Assembly (NCBI RefSeq): GCF_009741825.1
Contig: NZ_WPCA01000002.1
Location: 1 to 64,000, forward strand
Reading direction: 5' to 3'
DNA from: Halapricum sp. CBA1109
Lineage (GTDB): Archaea; Halobacteriota; Halobacteria; Halobacteriales; Haloarculaceae
DNA length: 64,000 nt
The notes under the pieces were generated by a model that saw only the letters and a program-made list of their open reading frames with translations, had not been told where the DNA came from and did no database searches. Positions 53,241 through 62,032 of the stretch are shown here, piece after piece; within the stretch, counting starts at the first letter, position 1, and every line of letters starts with the position of its first letter. Both the position numbers and the translations under genes were made by a program.

Positions 53241-53812
53241 GTGCGGGTGAACAAAGGCGGATGTTCACGGCCAACATCGTCGATACAGTTGTCTTTCGGA
53301 GTCTTGGGAAACACCCGAACCCGCATCTCGACAGACCCGAAGACGCCGTCGAGCAAGCACAGACTGAGATTTGGGTTCCAGAACTCATCTACGAGGAACT
53401 GGCAGACCACGGACCAGACGGCACGACGAACCCGTATCTGGATCACGGAATCGACGACGAGTGGATTCGAGTTGTATCGTTACCAGACTCAGAGCGTAAC
53501 TCGGCCGACGGTGAGTCCGATCCCGCTACGGAGGCGTGGCAGGAGGCAAACCACTTCCTCGACCAGCACAGCAAGTACCCCACGACGAACAACCGGCGAG
53601 ATGCGGCGATTGTAGCTCTCGCAGTTCGCCTCTTCGAGCAGAATACACGGATTCGCGTCATCACCCATACCGCGGACGAACTGCTGGCAAGAGCCTGTGC
53701 GATCATCCCGCCGGAGTTCGGCTACCACGAGGTTGCATCACGATACTACCATCCGCCTGCGACTGCGAAAGAGCAATTCCTCACAATCGCCAGTCTCACG
53801 TGGGAAAAGTAG
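53237..53812 (+). CDS. PIN-domain-like toxin candidate
   Basis: 191 residues. PIN-like acids: VDTVVFRSLG near residue 15, EIWVPELIYEEL near 45, RRDAAIVALAVRLFEQ near 118 and VITHTADELLARA near 140 are arranged as in VapC-type RNases, though the first Asp context is unusual. It overlaps the HTH gene upstream and a short acidic gene downstream. A three-gene toxin-antitoxin unit is plausible. No activity can be claimed. Confidence 0.65.
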   Translation: MSAGEQRRMFTANIVDTVVFRSLGKHPNPHLDRPEDAVEQAQTEIWVPELIYEELADHGPDGTTNPYLDHGIDDEWIRVVSLPDSERNSADGESDPATEAWQEANHFLDQHSKYPTTNNRRDAAIVALAVRLFEQNTRIRVITHTADELLARACAIIPPEFGYHEVASRYYHPPATAKEQFLTIASLTWEK

Positions 53813-54018
53813 TCGACGAAGAGGAACTCCTAGAGGGAGCCATCGACCCAGAGGAGGTCGATACGGAGGAACACCGACGACGGGATCTCTATCGCCGGCA
53901 GCGTGATCGCGACGGAACCGATCTGCCCGAAGAATCAGAGGAGCAATCGTCCAGTACCCGTGGCAGTCACCAGCTCTTCGTTGCTGCTACACAGTACTAC
54001 GTCCCCGAACACGTCTAG
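53800..54018 (+). CDS. 72-residue acidic protein coupled to the PIN gene
   Basis: GTG at 53800, overlapping the PIN gene by 13 bases. Sequence begins GKVVDEEELLEGAIDPEEVD and continues EEHRRRDLYRRQRDRDG with a hydrophobic end (FVAATQYYV). Very acidic and helical. It may be a third component or antitoxin of the unit. Start is not certain. Confidence 0.5.
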   Translation: MGKVVDEEELLEGAIDPEEVDTEEHRRRDLYRRQRDRDGTDLPEESEEQSSSTRGSHQLFVAATQYYVPEHV

Positions 54019-54103
54019 GTCAGTCTGGTGTAGAGATCCAGAGTCTCCACACCGCGTGACGGGCGTTCGATTGTGAGCGTGGAGCGTTGCTGGAAAGCCT
54101 CAC

Positions 54104-54809
54104 TCACACAGATTCGTAGTCGTCGAGAGGGATGTTCCACGAGAAAGACGGCTTCCACCATATCAGTAACGCCAAACCGGATTTGAAGAGGCCGCCATTG
54201 GTGGCCTGTCGGTACAGTACCAGCCGGTCTCCGATTGTTTCTGCCTCCTCAGTAGTTACTGACTGGCAATCGATCGGTTTGAGCTACTCTGGAACCGGAC
54301 CACAGGGCATTCCAAGGTCATCTCGTCGCATAGGCGGTGTGACTGCTCTGTTCACAGCCACGATGGGAGTGAACGTGAGCAAATGGTCGGAGATCAGCTG
54401 ATCACACTGGTGTGTCGATCCGTACTCTGGCGGTGGCCCTGAATAGCGGCATACCCGGAAGAGTCATTGCCGGAATTTCCGAAAAGCTCGCTCGGCAGTT
54501 CCCCGACAAAAGAAAACAAGAGCAGAGAACGACTCACCCTGCCTATGATGTTCCTTACTTCCCTCTGATAGAATTGCTACTGCATCACGCAGTCGATCCC
54601 GAGCAGTACTAGATTTGTCGAGATGTGTCAGTTTCCGTTTGATTTGTAGAATCTCATCTGCCGAAACTCTGGAACAGCGAGCGATTTTCTGTATAGCAAT
54701 ATATAATTTATAATCTCTGTCTTTCCGGTTAAGAGGGCTCAGATAGGCGTTAATCGCGGTATCCGGGAAATAGCAATGTGGACGTGATTACTCCAATAAT
54801 CACGATCAC
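54104..54809 (-). pseudogene. decayed membrane-protein gene with two nonsense codons and a frameshift
   Basis: From a GTG at 54809 the minus strand reads IVIIGVITSTLLFP, then (after a frame change near 54770) DTAINAYLSPLNRKDRDYKL, IAIQKIARCSRVSADEILQI, RDAVAILSEGSKEHHRQGES and FSALVFFCRGTAERAFRKF. The frame then passes a TGA at 54464-54466 and a TAG at about 54284-54286, and still reads DRLVLYRQATNGGLFKSGL and ALLIWWKPSFSWNIPLDDY to a TGA at 54104. Joined, this would be about 230 residues. The family is unknown. It is AT-richer than the core genes. Confidence 0.55.
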
Positions 54810-54924
54810 TTTGAAGTACCACGCCGCCGTCGGTGAAGCACGAATGCTGCAATCGGCTCAGAACGGTGCTTTCCCCGGAGTAGAGCCGCCGAAACCGAAC
54901 GCACGGAGGCGAGGGGGCCGATAG

Positions 54925-56166
54925 ATGGCTGACCGGACGCTTTCGACGCCGCTCGACGGGACGTTCGAACAGTACCTCCAGGACAAGGGCAAAGGTCGCG
55001 GCGGCGACGGCGGGAACTACCGACGGAACGCGGCGCGGGAACTCGACCGGTTCGTGGAATGGGCCGCCGGCGACCGCGGTGCCGACGACTGGCACGGAAT
55101 CGTGCCGGACGGCGCGGACCGCGAACCCTCCTTCGAAGACCTCGACGAGCGGGTCTTCCGGGAGTACGCCCGACATCTCGCCGGCGACCGCGGCCTCAAG
55201 CAGAACACCGTGCAAACCTACTACCGCTATATTTCCGCGTGGTGTGGCTGGTGTGTCAACGAGGGGTACCTCGGGGCGCACTACGCCCAGCGGGCGAGTG
55301 CGATGGCACCGCTGCCGGAGGACGACGGCCGCAAGCCCGGCGACCAGCAGGCCTGGACGTCCGACCAGCGCCACGCCCTGACCCGGTACGTCGACGAACA
55401 GGCCCGCGACGCCATCGAGGCGTACACCACACGTCCGGAGGGGACCGAGCCCATCGACGGACAGCGGGCGCGCTACGCGGCGCTGAAGGCGGCGCGGGAC
55501 CGGGCGCTCGTGTTCGTCCTCGCGTACAGCGCCGTCCGCGTGGGTGAGCTCCTCCGGGACCCGGACGACCCGCGTCGGCGTGGCGTCCGCTGGGAGGACA
55601 TCGACCTCGAAGACGGGCGGATGGACGTCTACCGGAAGAAACAGCAGTGGGACGCCGCGAGCCTGCCCGATCCGGTGATCGCTCCGCTGAGAAGCTATCG
55701 CCAGTTGATGGCCCCGCCGTCCGAGCGGTGGCCCGTGTTTCCGACGTTCGACCGGCGGACGCTCGCGGGACTCCTCGAAGAGGGGCTAGCCGACCGAGGG
55801 AAGCGCCCGGACGCAATCGCCGAGCGACGCGACGAGTACGCCCGTGACCTCCTGTTGGCGCTCGACGCGGACGTTCGGCCGCCGTCGCTCACGACGGACG
55901 GCGCGCGGTCGGTACTCCGGCGGCTCTCGGCGGCGTCGCCGGTCGACATCGACCACCCGAAACACGACTATCTCGCGCCCCACGGCGGCCGCCGCGGGAT
56001 GGGCGAGGTGCTCGTCCGGGCGTTCGGGTACACGGTCGCGGCCCGATACCTCGACAACTCCGAGGAGATGGTCCGGGAGCGATACTCGCATATCGAGGCC
56101 GGCGAACTCGGTGACGTCGCAACGGAGGCGCTCGCAGAGGTAGACGGCTCGCTGGCTCCGGAGTGA
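54925..56166 (+). CDS. tyrosine recombinase (integrase)
   Basis: 413 residues. A core-binding domain (residues 15-125, KQNTVQTYYRYISAWCGWCVNEG) precedes the catalytic domain: Arg205 in YSAVRVGELL, His353 and Arg in HGGRRGMGE, and Tyr387 in VRERYSHIE. A basic and acidic insert at 165-190 (DAIEAYTTRPEGTEP) is unusual. All key residues are visible. No att site or tRNA was found nearby. It may be a resident XerC-like enzyme or the scar of an integrated element. Confidence 0.88.
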   Translation: MADRTLSTPLDGTFEQYLQDKGKGRGGDGGNYRRNAARELDRFVEWAAGDRGADDWHGIVPDGADREPSFEDLDERVFREYARHLAGDRGLKQNTVQTYYRYISAWCGWCVNEGYLGAHYAQRASAMAPLPEDDGRKPGDQQAWTSDQRHALTRYVDEQARDAIEAYTTRPEGTEPIDGQRARYAALKAARDRALVFVLAYSAVRVGELLRDPDDPRRRGVRWEDIDLEDGRMDVYRKKQQWDAASLPDPVIAPLRSYRQLMAPPSERWPVFPTFDRRTLAGLLEEGLADRGKRPDAIAERRDEYARDLLLALDADVRPPSLTTDGARSVLRRLSAASPVDIDHPKHDYLAPHGGRRGMGEVLVRAFGYTVAARYLDNSEEMVRERYSHIEAGELGDVATEALAEVDGSLAPE

Positions 56167-56168
56167 GG

Positions 56169-56321
56169 TGCACTCGCGTCGAACTACCCCGAGACGAACA
56201 CAGAGACTACTGTCGGTTGTTGTCGGGGACGAACCTCGAAGTCGACGGGTCGGCGCTGACCGGCGAGTCCGCACCGGTCCTGAATGACCCCGATTGGCAG
56301 GATGCGGAGAACGCCCACTGA
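56169..56321 (+). pseudogene. P-type ATPase fragment
   Basis: Directly after the recombinase, a reading with RLLSGTNLEVDGSALTGES then APVLNDPDW ends at a TGA at 56319. The VDxSxLTGESxPV core is the actuator-domain loop of cation-transporting P-type ATPases. The rest of the gene is absent and no start is seen. It is a remnant. Confidence 0.6.
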
Positions 56322-56377
56322 GGGATCGCCGTGACTCCGCCGGATTTCTTCATCGGCTCGCTTCACGGTTACCGCCC

Positions 56378-57010
56378 CTAGTCTTCGGTTCTGTCAAGAT
56401 AGGCTTTCGCTCGTTCGTCGGAAACCTGCTCGAACGACTCGTAGAACTGGCCCACTGCGCCAAAGTGGGGCGGGGATTCGACACAGATTACGTCGTCGGC
56501 TTCTGACCGGAGTTTTTCAATCGTCTCAGGAGGCGCGACCGGGATGGCGAGAATCACGCGTTCGGCACCCGCGTTGTTGATTTGCCTGATGCACGCGATA
56601 GTTGTCGCCCCCGTTGCAACACCGTCATCGACGATAAGTACCGTTTTTCCACTGTACTCCAGTGGCGGTCGTTCTCCACGGTATCGCTTTATTTTGTCGA
56701 GGGCGGCTTGGCGCTGGTGTTCGATCTGGTCTTCGAGGTATGTGTCCTCGATCGCCAACTCGCCGATCAACGGCTCGTTTCGCCACACCGTTCCGTCACT
56801 AGCGACCGCACCGACGGCGAGTTCCGGATTTTGCGGCGCTCCGATTTTTCGGGCAGATACGATATCGAGCGGGATCTGAAGGCTGTTCGCAACAACTCGT
56901 CCCACCGGGAGTCCGCCGCGAGGGATCGCCAGAACGACGTCTGCCTCGACATCGTAGTCGTCGAGGAGACGAGCGAGTTGCCGGCCGGCCTCGGTGCGAG
57001 TTTGGAACAT
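56378..57010 (-). CDS. phosphoribosyltransferase
   Basis: 210 residues. The PRPP loop is KTVLIVDDGVATGATTIACI near residues 120-139; IPRGGLPVGRVVANSL and ARKIGAPQNPELAVGAV precede it. It belongs to the type I PRTase group often found in haloarchaeal stress islands next to Hsp20. Substrate unknown; ComF- and dienelactone-linked relatives exist. Probably transcribed alone, since the Hsp20 start lies 587 bases upstream. Confidence 0.85.
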   Translation of the reverse strand: MFQTRTEAGRQLARLLDDYDVEADVVLAIPRGGLPVGRVVANSLQIPLDIVSARKIGAPQNPELAVGAVASDGTVWRNEPLIGELAIEDTYLEDQIEHQRQAALDKIKRYRGERPPLEYSGKTVLIVDDGVATGATTIACIRQINNAGAERVILAIPVAPPETIEKLRSEADDVICVESPPHFGAVGQFYESFEQVSDERAKAYLDRTED

Positions 57011-57144
57011 AGGGGTCCTGTTCTCGGAGCCGTTCCCAGTGAACCGCTTGCTCGGTCAGTCGAGCGCACTGTTTGACGGGCGGGACCGACTGTCATCGTC
57101 TCTCCGACCATCGGCCCGTTCCGGGGACGAGAGATGGGATCCGA

Positions 57145-57597
57145 CTACGTTCCCTCGATCTCGATGTTGCGGGCCGCTTCAGTCGCGAGTTTCGGAAGTG
57201 TCACAGTCAGCACACCGTTTTTCATATGAGCTTTCACACCGTCTTTGTCGACTTCTTCGGGGAGCCGAATCGACCGCTTCGTCGACTCGTGGCGGCGTTC
57301 GTGTCGAATGAATCGCTCTTCCTCTTCGTCGAGTGTCTCCTCGTGTTCGGCCTCGATTCGGAGCGTATGGTCCGTGATCTGAATGTCGATATCGTCGCGT
57401 TCGAAGCCGGGGAGGTCGACCGTCGCGACGAACTCGTCGTCCCGGTCGACCAGATCGATCGCCATCGCCTCGGCCGCCGATGTCCACCGACCGAAGGGAC
57501 CATCCGACTCCCACATACGGGACGTGTCGTCGAATTGTCTGCTCATACGCTCGAAGAGCTGTTCTAATTCCGTGAAGGGGTTGCCGCGAGTGCTCAT
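57145..57597 (-). CDS. Hsp20 small heat-shock protein
   Basis: 150 residues. The alpha-crystallin domain runs from DDEFVATVDLPGFERDDIDIQIT to GVKAHMKNGVLTVTLPK, with the strand LRIEAEHEE between. An acidic N-terminal arm (TELEQLFERMSRQFDD) precedes it. The start at 57597 is favoured over 57609. It holds denatured proteins against aggregation. Confidence 0.93.
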   Translation of the reverse strand: MSTRGNPFTELEQLFERMSRQFDDTSRMWESDGPFGRWTSAAEAMAIDLVDRDDEFVATVDLPGFERDDIDIQITDHTLRIEAEHEETLDEEEERFIRHERRHESTKRSIRLPEEVDKDGVKAHMKNGVLTVTLPKLATEAARNIEIEGT

Positions 57598-57765
57598 CGT
57601 TTGGATCACCCACTACGTCCACGGCGCCCGTCACGGATTAGTATGCGTACCCTTACCACGAGTTGGAGTGAACATCCCCTCGCTACGCTCGGCCCCCTGT
57701 AGCTAGTACCCGGTGTAGACGGAACGGAAACGCCGAACTACCGTCGAGGGGCGGCCCCATCGTTC

Positions 57766-58527
57766 TCACATAAACATACTGTCTTCCGGGTAGTCCCGCG
57801 TCGCGAGTGACTGTTCCCCTTCGGCGAGAGACTCCATCCGTTGGGTTAGCTCCTGGTAGTATTGTTTCAGTTCCTCAGAGCGCGCTCGTAGTTCCGCTTC
57901 GTCGACAGTGAACCCGTAGATCTGCTGGATAGTATCCAACAACAGGAGCGAGGCGTCGATGTCCGGCCCCGGCGGGTGGGTGGGAGTAATGTATACACCG
58001 ACGGGCGGTGCATCCGCATCGAGCCCTTGGGTTACGAGTTCGCCGACCACGCCGTCGAGGAAGCCGCCTTGGAGCGGTTCGATGTCGGCGTCGACGAGGC
58101 GCCGTTCCCGATAGTCTGGGGTTGCGACGCTGAACGCAGCGTGCTCTTCCGGTCCGTGTGGGAACGGGACGCCGTGGAGAATCGCGATCTCCTCGACGTC
58201 AACGGACGACACCCACTCGATAAGTGCATCGGTGAAGGAGTGAGCAGCCCACACCGGCACGAACAGTTCACCGAGCAGCACCGATAACTCCGTGCCCGCG
58301 AGGTTGTAGAGGCGCGTGGGGTGGCGTGGCTCCCCGTTTTGAAACGGCGTGATAGCCGGGAAGTTGTGAGCCGATACGTGCCCGATCTGTTCGGAATCAG
58401 CGTGTCTGACGAGGTAGTCTGCCGCCGTCACCCCGGCCATACCCAGATGGGAGAGTCCGACGAGGAGCGTTTTTCCGGGATCCGTCTCGGTCGGTACACG
58501 CACCTCAAACGTCGGATCTGCGGCCAT
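57766..58527 (-). CDS. PAC2-family protein (proteasome assembly chaperone-like)
   Basis: 253 residues: KTLLVGLSHLGMAGVTAADYLV, IGHVSAHNFPAITPFQNG, AILHGVPFPHGPEEHA and PPVGVYITPTHPPGPDIDASLLLLDTI. These are PAC2 features; the C terminus is helical. Archaeal PAC2 proteins help assemble the 20S proteasome or act near it. It is the left end of the same-strand Hsp20 stretch. Confidence 0.87.
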   Translation of the reverse strand: MAADPTFEVRVPTETDPGKTLLVGLSHLGMAGVTAADYLVRHADSEQIGHVSAHNFPAITPFQNGEPRHPTRLYNLAGTELSVLLGELFVPVWAAHSFTDALIEWVSSVDVEEIAILHGVPFPHGPEEHAAFSVATPDYRERRLVDADIEPLQGGFLDGVVGELVTQGLDADAPPVGVYITPTHPPGPDIDASLLLLDTIQQIYGFTVDEAELRARSEELKQYYQELTQRMESLAEGEQSLATRDYPEDSMFM

Positions 58528-58697
58528 ATCGGTACGTTACAAAGAGAGGACATAAAATGATTTCTCAGAGTAGAGGGTGGGGCGGGCAGGGGCCGGTCGC
58601 TGTTGGGGCCTGTGAGCGGTCCGGATACGTCCCGTCAGCGCTGCCGGGAACGGGCCGTTGGGGGTTCCACTGGCGAAGTCGAGACGCGGTACTGTGA

Positions 58698-59453
58698 TCA
58701 CCGTCGCCGGACACCGACGAAAAAGGCAGGGTTCCGGCTCCACTGTCGTTCGAATATCGTCTCGAACGCAAAGATGATCTCCCATCCCCCGGCGCGTCCG
58801 AATCGCTGCCGGAGTTCACGCGGGGAAATGCCGTAGGCAGACCGCTCGTCCCGACGAGCATCGCCGAGCACACAGTAGAGCCCGCCGCTCGGGATGACAT
58901 CGGCGAGGCCGGCGACGAACCGGTCCCGTTCGGCGTCGCTGAAAATATGGAACATCGCCGAATCGACCACGGTCCGGAACGTGAATCCGCGTTCACGGAG
59001 TCCGGAGAGATCGAGCGCGTCCCAGACGAGAAACTGTGCGGCGATCCGTCGCCAGCGAGCTTTCTCCGTCGCTTGTCGGATCGCAAGCGGGGACAGGTCG
59101 ATCCCGAGTACTTCGTGTCCGTGCCGGGCAAGAAACAGCGACAGTTCGCCCGTTCCGCAGCCGACATCGAGGACGGGACTCCGAACGAGACCTGCCTCGA
59201 GACTCCGGACGAACGCCCGCTGGGGGCGGCCGATATCCCAGTTCGGAACACCGGCGTACGCCGCGTCATAAACGTGGGCGATCGGCCGCAGTCTGGAGGG
59301 GATCGAAACGGTCGGCGTATCTCCGAACCGATCTCCCGGATGCTGTGCACGCCGGGTTCGGTCGGCCCTCGCGGCGCCTCGGTCCGGGTTGCCGGCTTGC
59401 CCGACTCGCGGATCCTCGTTAGTCCGCCACATCAGTCGAGTCAGATCCCACAC
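58698..59453 (-). CDS. SAM-dependent methyltransferase
   Basis: Up to 251 residues. The SAM site is PVLDVGCGTGELSLFLARHGHEVLGIDLSP; motif VVDSAMFHIF and GGLYCVLGDARRDERSAYGISP follow. The first 50 residues (Arg-rich) look non-native; a start at 59432 (MWRTNED) or further in is possible. It overlaps the membrane-protein gene upstream by 14-35 bases. Substrate unknown. Confidence 0.8.
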   Translation of the reverse strand: MWDLTRLMWRTNEDPRVGQAGNPDRGAARADRTRRAQHPGDRFGDTPTVSIPSRLRPIAHVYDAAYAGVPNWDIGRPQRAFVRSLEAGLVRSPVLDVGCGTGELSLFLARHGHEVLGIDLSPLAIRQATEKARWRRIAAQFLVWDALDLSGLRERGFTFRTVVDSAMFHIFSDAERDRFVAGLADVIPSGGLYCVLGDARRDERSAYGISPRELRQRFGRAGGWEIIFAFETIFERQWSRNPAFFVGVRRR

Positions 59454-59883
59454 GCCGGTTCCCGATAGCGCCGGCGACGAATGCGACTATCGGGACCGCG
59501 ACCACCACGTGATACAGCACGAGGACCCCTTGGCCGGTTGGAGTAACGCCCATCGAGGGGGTGACGGACACGACCGGTACGAGCATAACAGCGAAGACAG
59601 CGACGGCGACGACGAGGAAATTCCGAACGGGCCTGTCAGTGACCGTGATCAGAGCGCCGTACACGACGGCGGCGCCGATTCCGGCGGCAATGGTCGTTGC
59701 GACCAGCGGAACCGCCGCGAACGGCGACGCCGGCCCGGACGCGCCGACGTCGACGGCGAGTGCGTCGACCAGCGTCTGGGAGAGTAGGACGCCGACGAGT
59801 GCGACGACGACGCCGACTGTGGTACGGCGCGCGAGCGATCCCCCGGTCCGGGGGACTGAAAACCGAAGCGTCGTCTGTTCCAT
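59419..59883 (-). CDS. four-span membrane protein (DUF6069-like)
   Basis: 154 residues from MEQTTLRF. Four hydrophobic segments (TVGVVVALVGVLLSQTLVDA, VPLVATTIAAGIGAAVVYGAL, FLVVAVAVFAVMLVPVV, GVLVLYHVVVAVPIVAFVAG) match small DUF6069-type proteins. Function unknown. It overlaps the methyltransferase 5' end. Confidence 0.75.
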   Translation of the reverse strand: MEQTTLRFSVPRTGGSLARRTTVGVVVALVGVLLSQTLVDALAVDVGASGPASPFAAVPLVATTIAAGIGAAVVYGALITVTDRPVRNFLVVAVAVFAVMLVPVVSVTPSMGVTPTGQGVLVLYHVVVAVPIVAFVAGAIGNRRVGSDSTDVAD

Positions 59884-60054
59884 CCGCACAGTAGGTACGC
59901 CGGACGTAAAGAAAAGCGGCAGATATTCAGAGTAACACCGTCCTACGGCCGGATAAGCTCCTTCGTTTGGGAGGCAATGCGACGCCGGTGCCCCGAGTGA
60001 CGGGCTAGCGTGACCGGGACGGCGGCGATTGCCCGCTCACCTCGTCGGCACGGA

Positions 60055-60302
60055 TCACAAATACGACCCGCTGCTATCCACTCGGCCCGGGGTAGCGTCG
60101 GCCAGTCCGTCGAGATAGTCCCGCGCTCCGTCCTCGCGCCGTTCGATTACCTCGCCACGGATCGAGAGGTACCGATACGGGTTCTCCGGGTCAGCTATCG
60201 CCAGTGCGAGGCGAGGGTCCTTCCGGACGTTCCTGTCCTTTCGGTTGTCTCGAACAGTGTTGACGAGCACGTGTTCGCCGTCGAAATCGACCCAGGAGGA
60301 TG
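60055..60302 (-). pseudogene. 5'-truncated pyridoxamine oxidase-like (F420/FMN) gene
   Basis: The reading WVDFDGEHVLVNTVRDNRKDRNVRKDPRLALAI then PYRYLSIRGEV is the PPOX strand set. The N-terminal third is missing: the frame runs into the end of the MFS gene at 60303 and no initiator precedes the conserved part. This marks a deletion junction exactly at the MFS stop. Confidence 0.7.
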
Positions 60303-61622
60303 TCAGCGCCGCAACAACAGCGCGACCGGCACCAACAGGAGTGCCCCGACGACGAACGGTGACCAGTAGACCACGACGTAGGCGACGGCGGCGAGCGGTG
60401 GCCCGACAGTCCGCCCGAGGCTCCCCGCGCCTTGGGTGACGCCGAAGGCAGCACCCTGAGCGTTCTCGGTGGCTCCTTCCGACACGAGTGCCGCGAGGCC
60501 GACCGTTATCGCACCGTTGCCGAACGAAGCTAATGCGCCGAACACCACCAACACGAGGAATCCCCCAGTCACCCATCCGGGACCACTACCGAGGAGAGGA
60601 GCCGTTCCCGCCAGCGGGGACACCGCGAGCAGGACGAGCGCGAGGAACAGCGCCACGACGCCCCCTCTGACGACGGACCGCAGACCGACGTTCCGCGAGA
60701 GCCAGCCGACGAGTACCCCCTGATTGACGATCCCCAACACACCGATGTAGGCGAGAAATATCGCCGCCGCAGTGGCATCGTACCCGAAGAGATCGGCCAA
60801 GAACGGGACGAACATCACGGTCATACCAGCGAACGAGAGCGAGGTCAGAAAGAACGCGACGACCAGCGGACGGAGGGTCGGATCGGCGAGGGCCGTCCGG
60901 AACTGAGCGACGAACGTGACACGCGCCGTGGGACTGCGGTGTCGGTCCGGTTCCTCCAGTACGACGACCGTTGCGGCGAGCGCGAGAAACGAGAAGCCCG
61001 CTGCGGCGAAACTCGGCAGCGAGAAACGAGTCACCGGGACGAACGAGGGGAAGACGGCGCTGACGGTCGATACCACCGCGTCACTGGCGAGGAGACCACC
61101 GATCGCCGGGCCGAACACGAACCCCAGACCGAAGGCTGCGCCGACGAGGCCGAGCGCGCCGGGTCGCTCTTCGCGGGTCGTCACGTCGGCGATGTACGCC
61201 TGAGCGGTGGCGATGTTCCCGCCGGCTGCCCCGGCGAGCAACCGGGCGCTGAACAGGACGACGAGTCCGAACGTCAGCCCGAGAGCCGCACCGATCTCGG
61301 CGGCGATGCCGAACAGAAGCCAGGCAACGCCCGAGACCCCGACCGAGAGCATCAACACCGGCCGCCGGCCGCGCTCGTCTGAGAGCCGACCCAGCACCGG
61401 CGCCGCTCCGAACTGGGCAAGCGAGTACGAGGCGGCCAACAGTCCGATGAACACGTCGCTGACGCCGAACGAGCGGACGTAGAACGGAAGGATCGGGATG
61501 ATGATTCCGAAGCCGAGCAGATCGATGAAGACGATGCCGACAACGACTGCGATCCGGCGCCGGGTTCCCGACGGGGGGGCTGACGCCGCCTGCGAACTCG
61601 CCGCCGCTCTACTGGAGGCCAC
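60303..61622 (-). CDS. MFS drug exporter (TetA-like)
   Basis: 439 residues from a GTG at 61622. Twelve membrane segments; the first loop signature is GRLSDERGRRPVLM and segment 5 carries GLVGAAFGLGFVFGPAIGGLL, both typical of 12-span drug antiporters. It ends with LLLRR just at the PPOX fragment. It likely exports a hydrophobic compound using the proton gradient. Confidence 0.87.
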   Translation of the reverse strand: MASSRAAASSQAASAPPSGTRRRIAVVVGIVFIDLLGFGIIIPILPFYVRSFGVSDVFIGLLAASYSLAQFGAAPVLGRLSDERGRRPVLMLSVGVSGVAWLLFGIAAEIGAALGLTFGLVVLFSARLLAGAAGGNIATAQAYIADVTTREERPGALGLVGAAFGLGFVFGPAIGGLLASDAVVSTVSAVFPSFVPVTRFSLPSFAAAGFSFLALAATVVVLEEPDRHRSPTARVTFVAQFRTALADPTLRPLVVAFFLTSLSFAGMTVMFVPFLADLFGYDATAAAIFLAYIGVLGIVNQGVLVGWLSRNVGLRSVVRGGVVALFLALVLLAVSPLAGTAPLLGSGPGWVTGGFLVLVVFGALASFGNGAITVGLAALVSEGATENAQGAAFGVTQGAGSLGRTVGPPLAAVAYVVVYWSPFVVGALLLVPVALLLRR

Positions 61623-61758
61623 GTGAAACAGAAACCCTGATGGGCGGAGAGACGGGTGTCGCAACTCCACCTGTCCCGCGTTCGAATTGGTCTGTGATCG
61701 GAACCACTGCTTGGACGCTGAGCATAGGGCTGGATTCCCCGAGTTCGTCGCTGACGGT

Positions 61759-61986
61759 TCAGGCGGCGGAGCGAGTCGACTTGAACGCGTCGATTTTCGA
61801 GGGATGCGACGCGAGGTCGTTCGGGCCGATGCCGTACGATTCGGCGTCGGCCATCGGGTTCGACCCGTAGCCGATGTCCTCGAACCAGTTGTACGTCTCG
61901 GCCGTCTCCTCGCCGGCCACCTCGCGGTAGAGACCAGTTCGGGCCCGTACTACGTCGATGGGTCCGAGACTTCGGCTGGATAGCAA
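61759..61986 (-). pseudogene. 3' remnant of an NmrA-like reductase gene
   Basis: The reading GLYREVAGEETAETYNWFED then IGYGSNPMADAESYG resembles the C-terminal region of NmrA/SDR-atypical proteins. The N-terminal NAD-binding part is absent and the start is arbitrary. It sits in the gap upstream of the DoxX gene, suggesting a deletion. Confidence 0.5.
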
Positions 61987-61994
61987 TATGACCC

Positions 61995-62006
61995 GTATAT
62001 TTAAGT
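61995..62006 (+). promoter_or_regulatory. TATA element of the DoxX gene
   Basis: CGTATATTTAAG is centred about 31 bases before the ATG at 62033. This supports the start and a leaderless or near-leaderless transcript. Confidence 0.5.
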
Positions 62007-62032
62007 TCTTTATACGAGTGGTTCGTTATGTT

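Noticed and set aside
54132-54401. 89-residue plus-strand reading in the decayed region
   Set aside because: The opposite strand reads more like protein on both sides of stop codons; this one has poor bias.
54412-54612. 66-residue plus-strand reading starting at GTG
   Set aside because: Lies antisense to the decayed minus-strand gene and shows no codon preference; kept out as unsupported.
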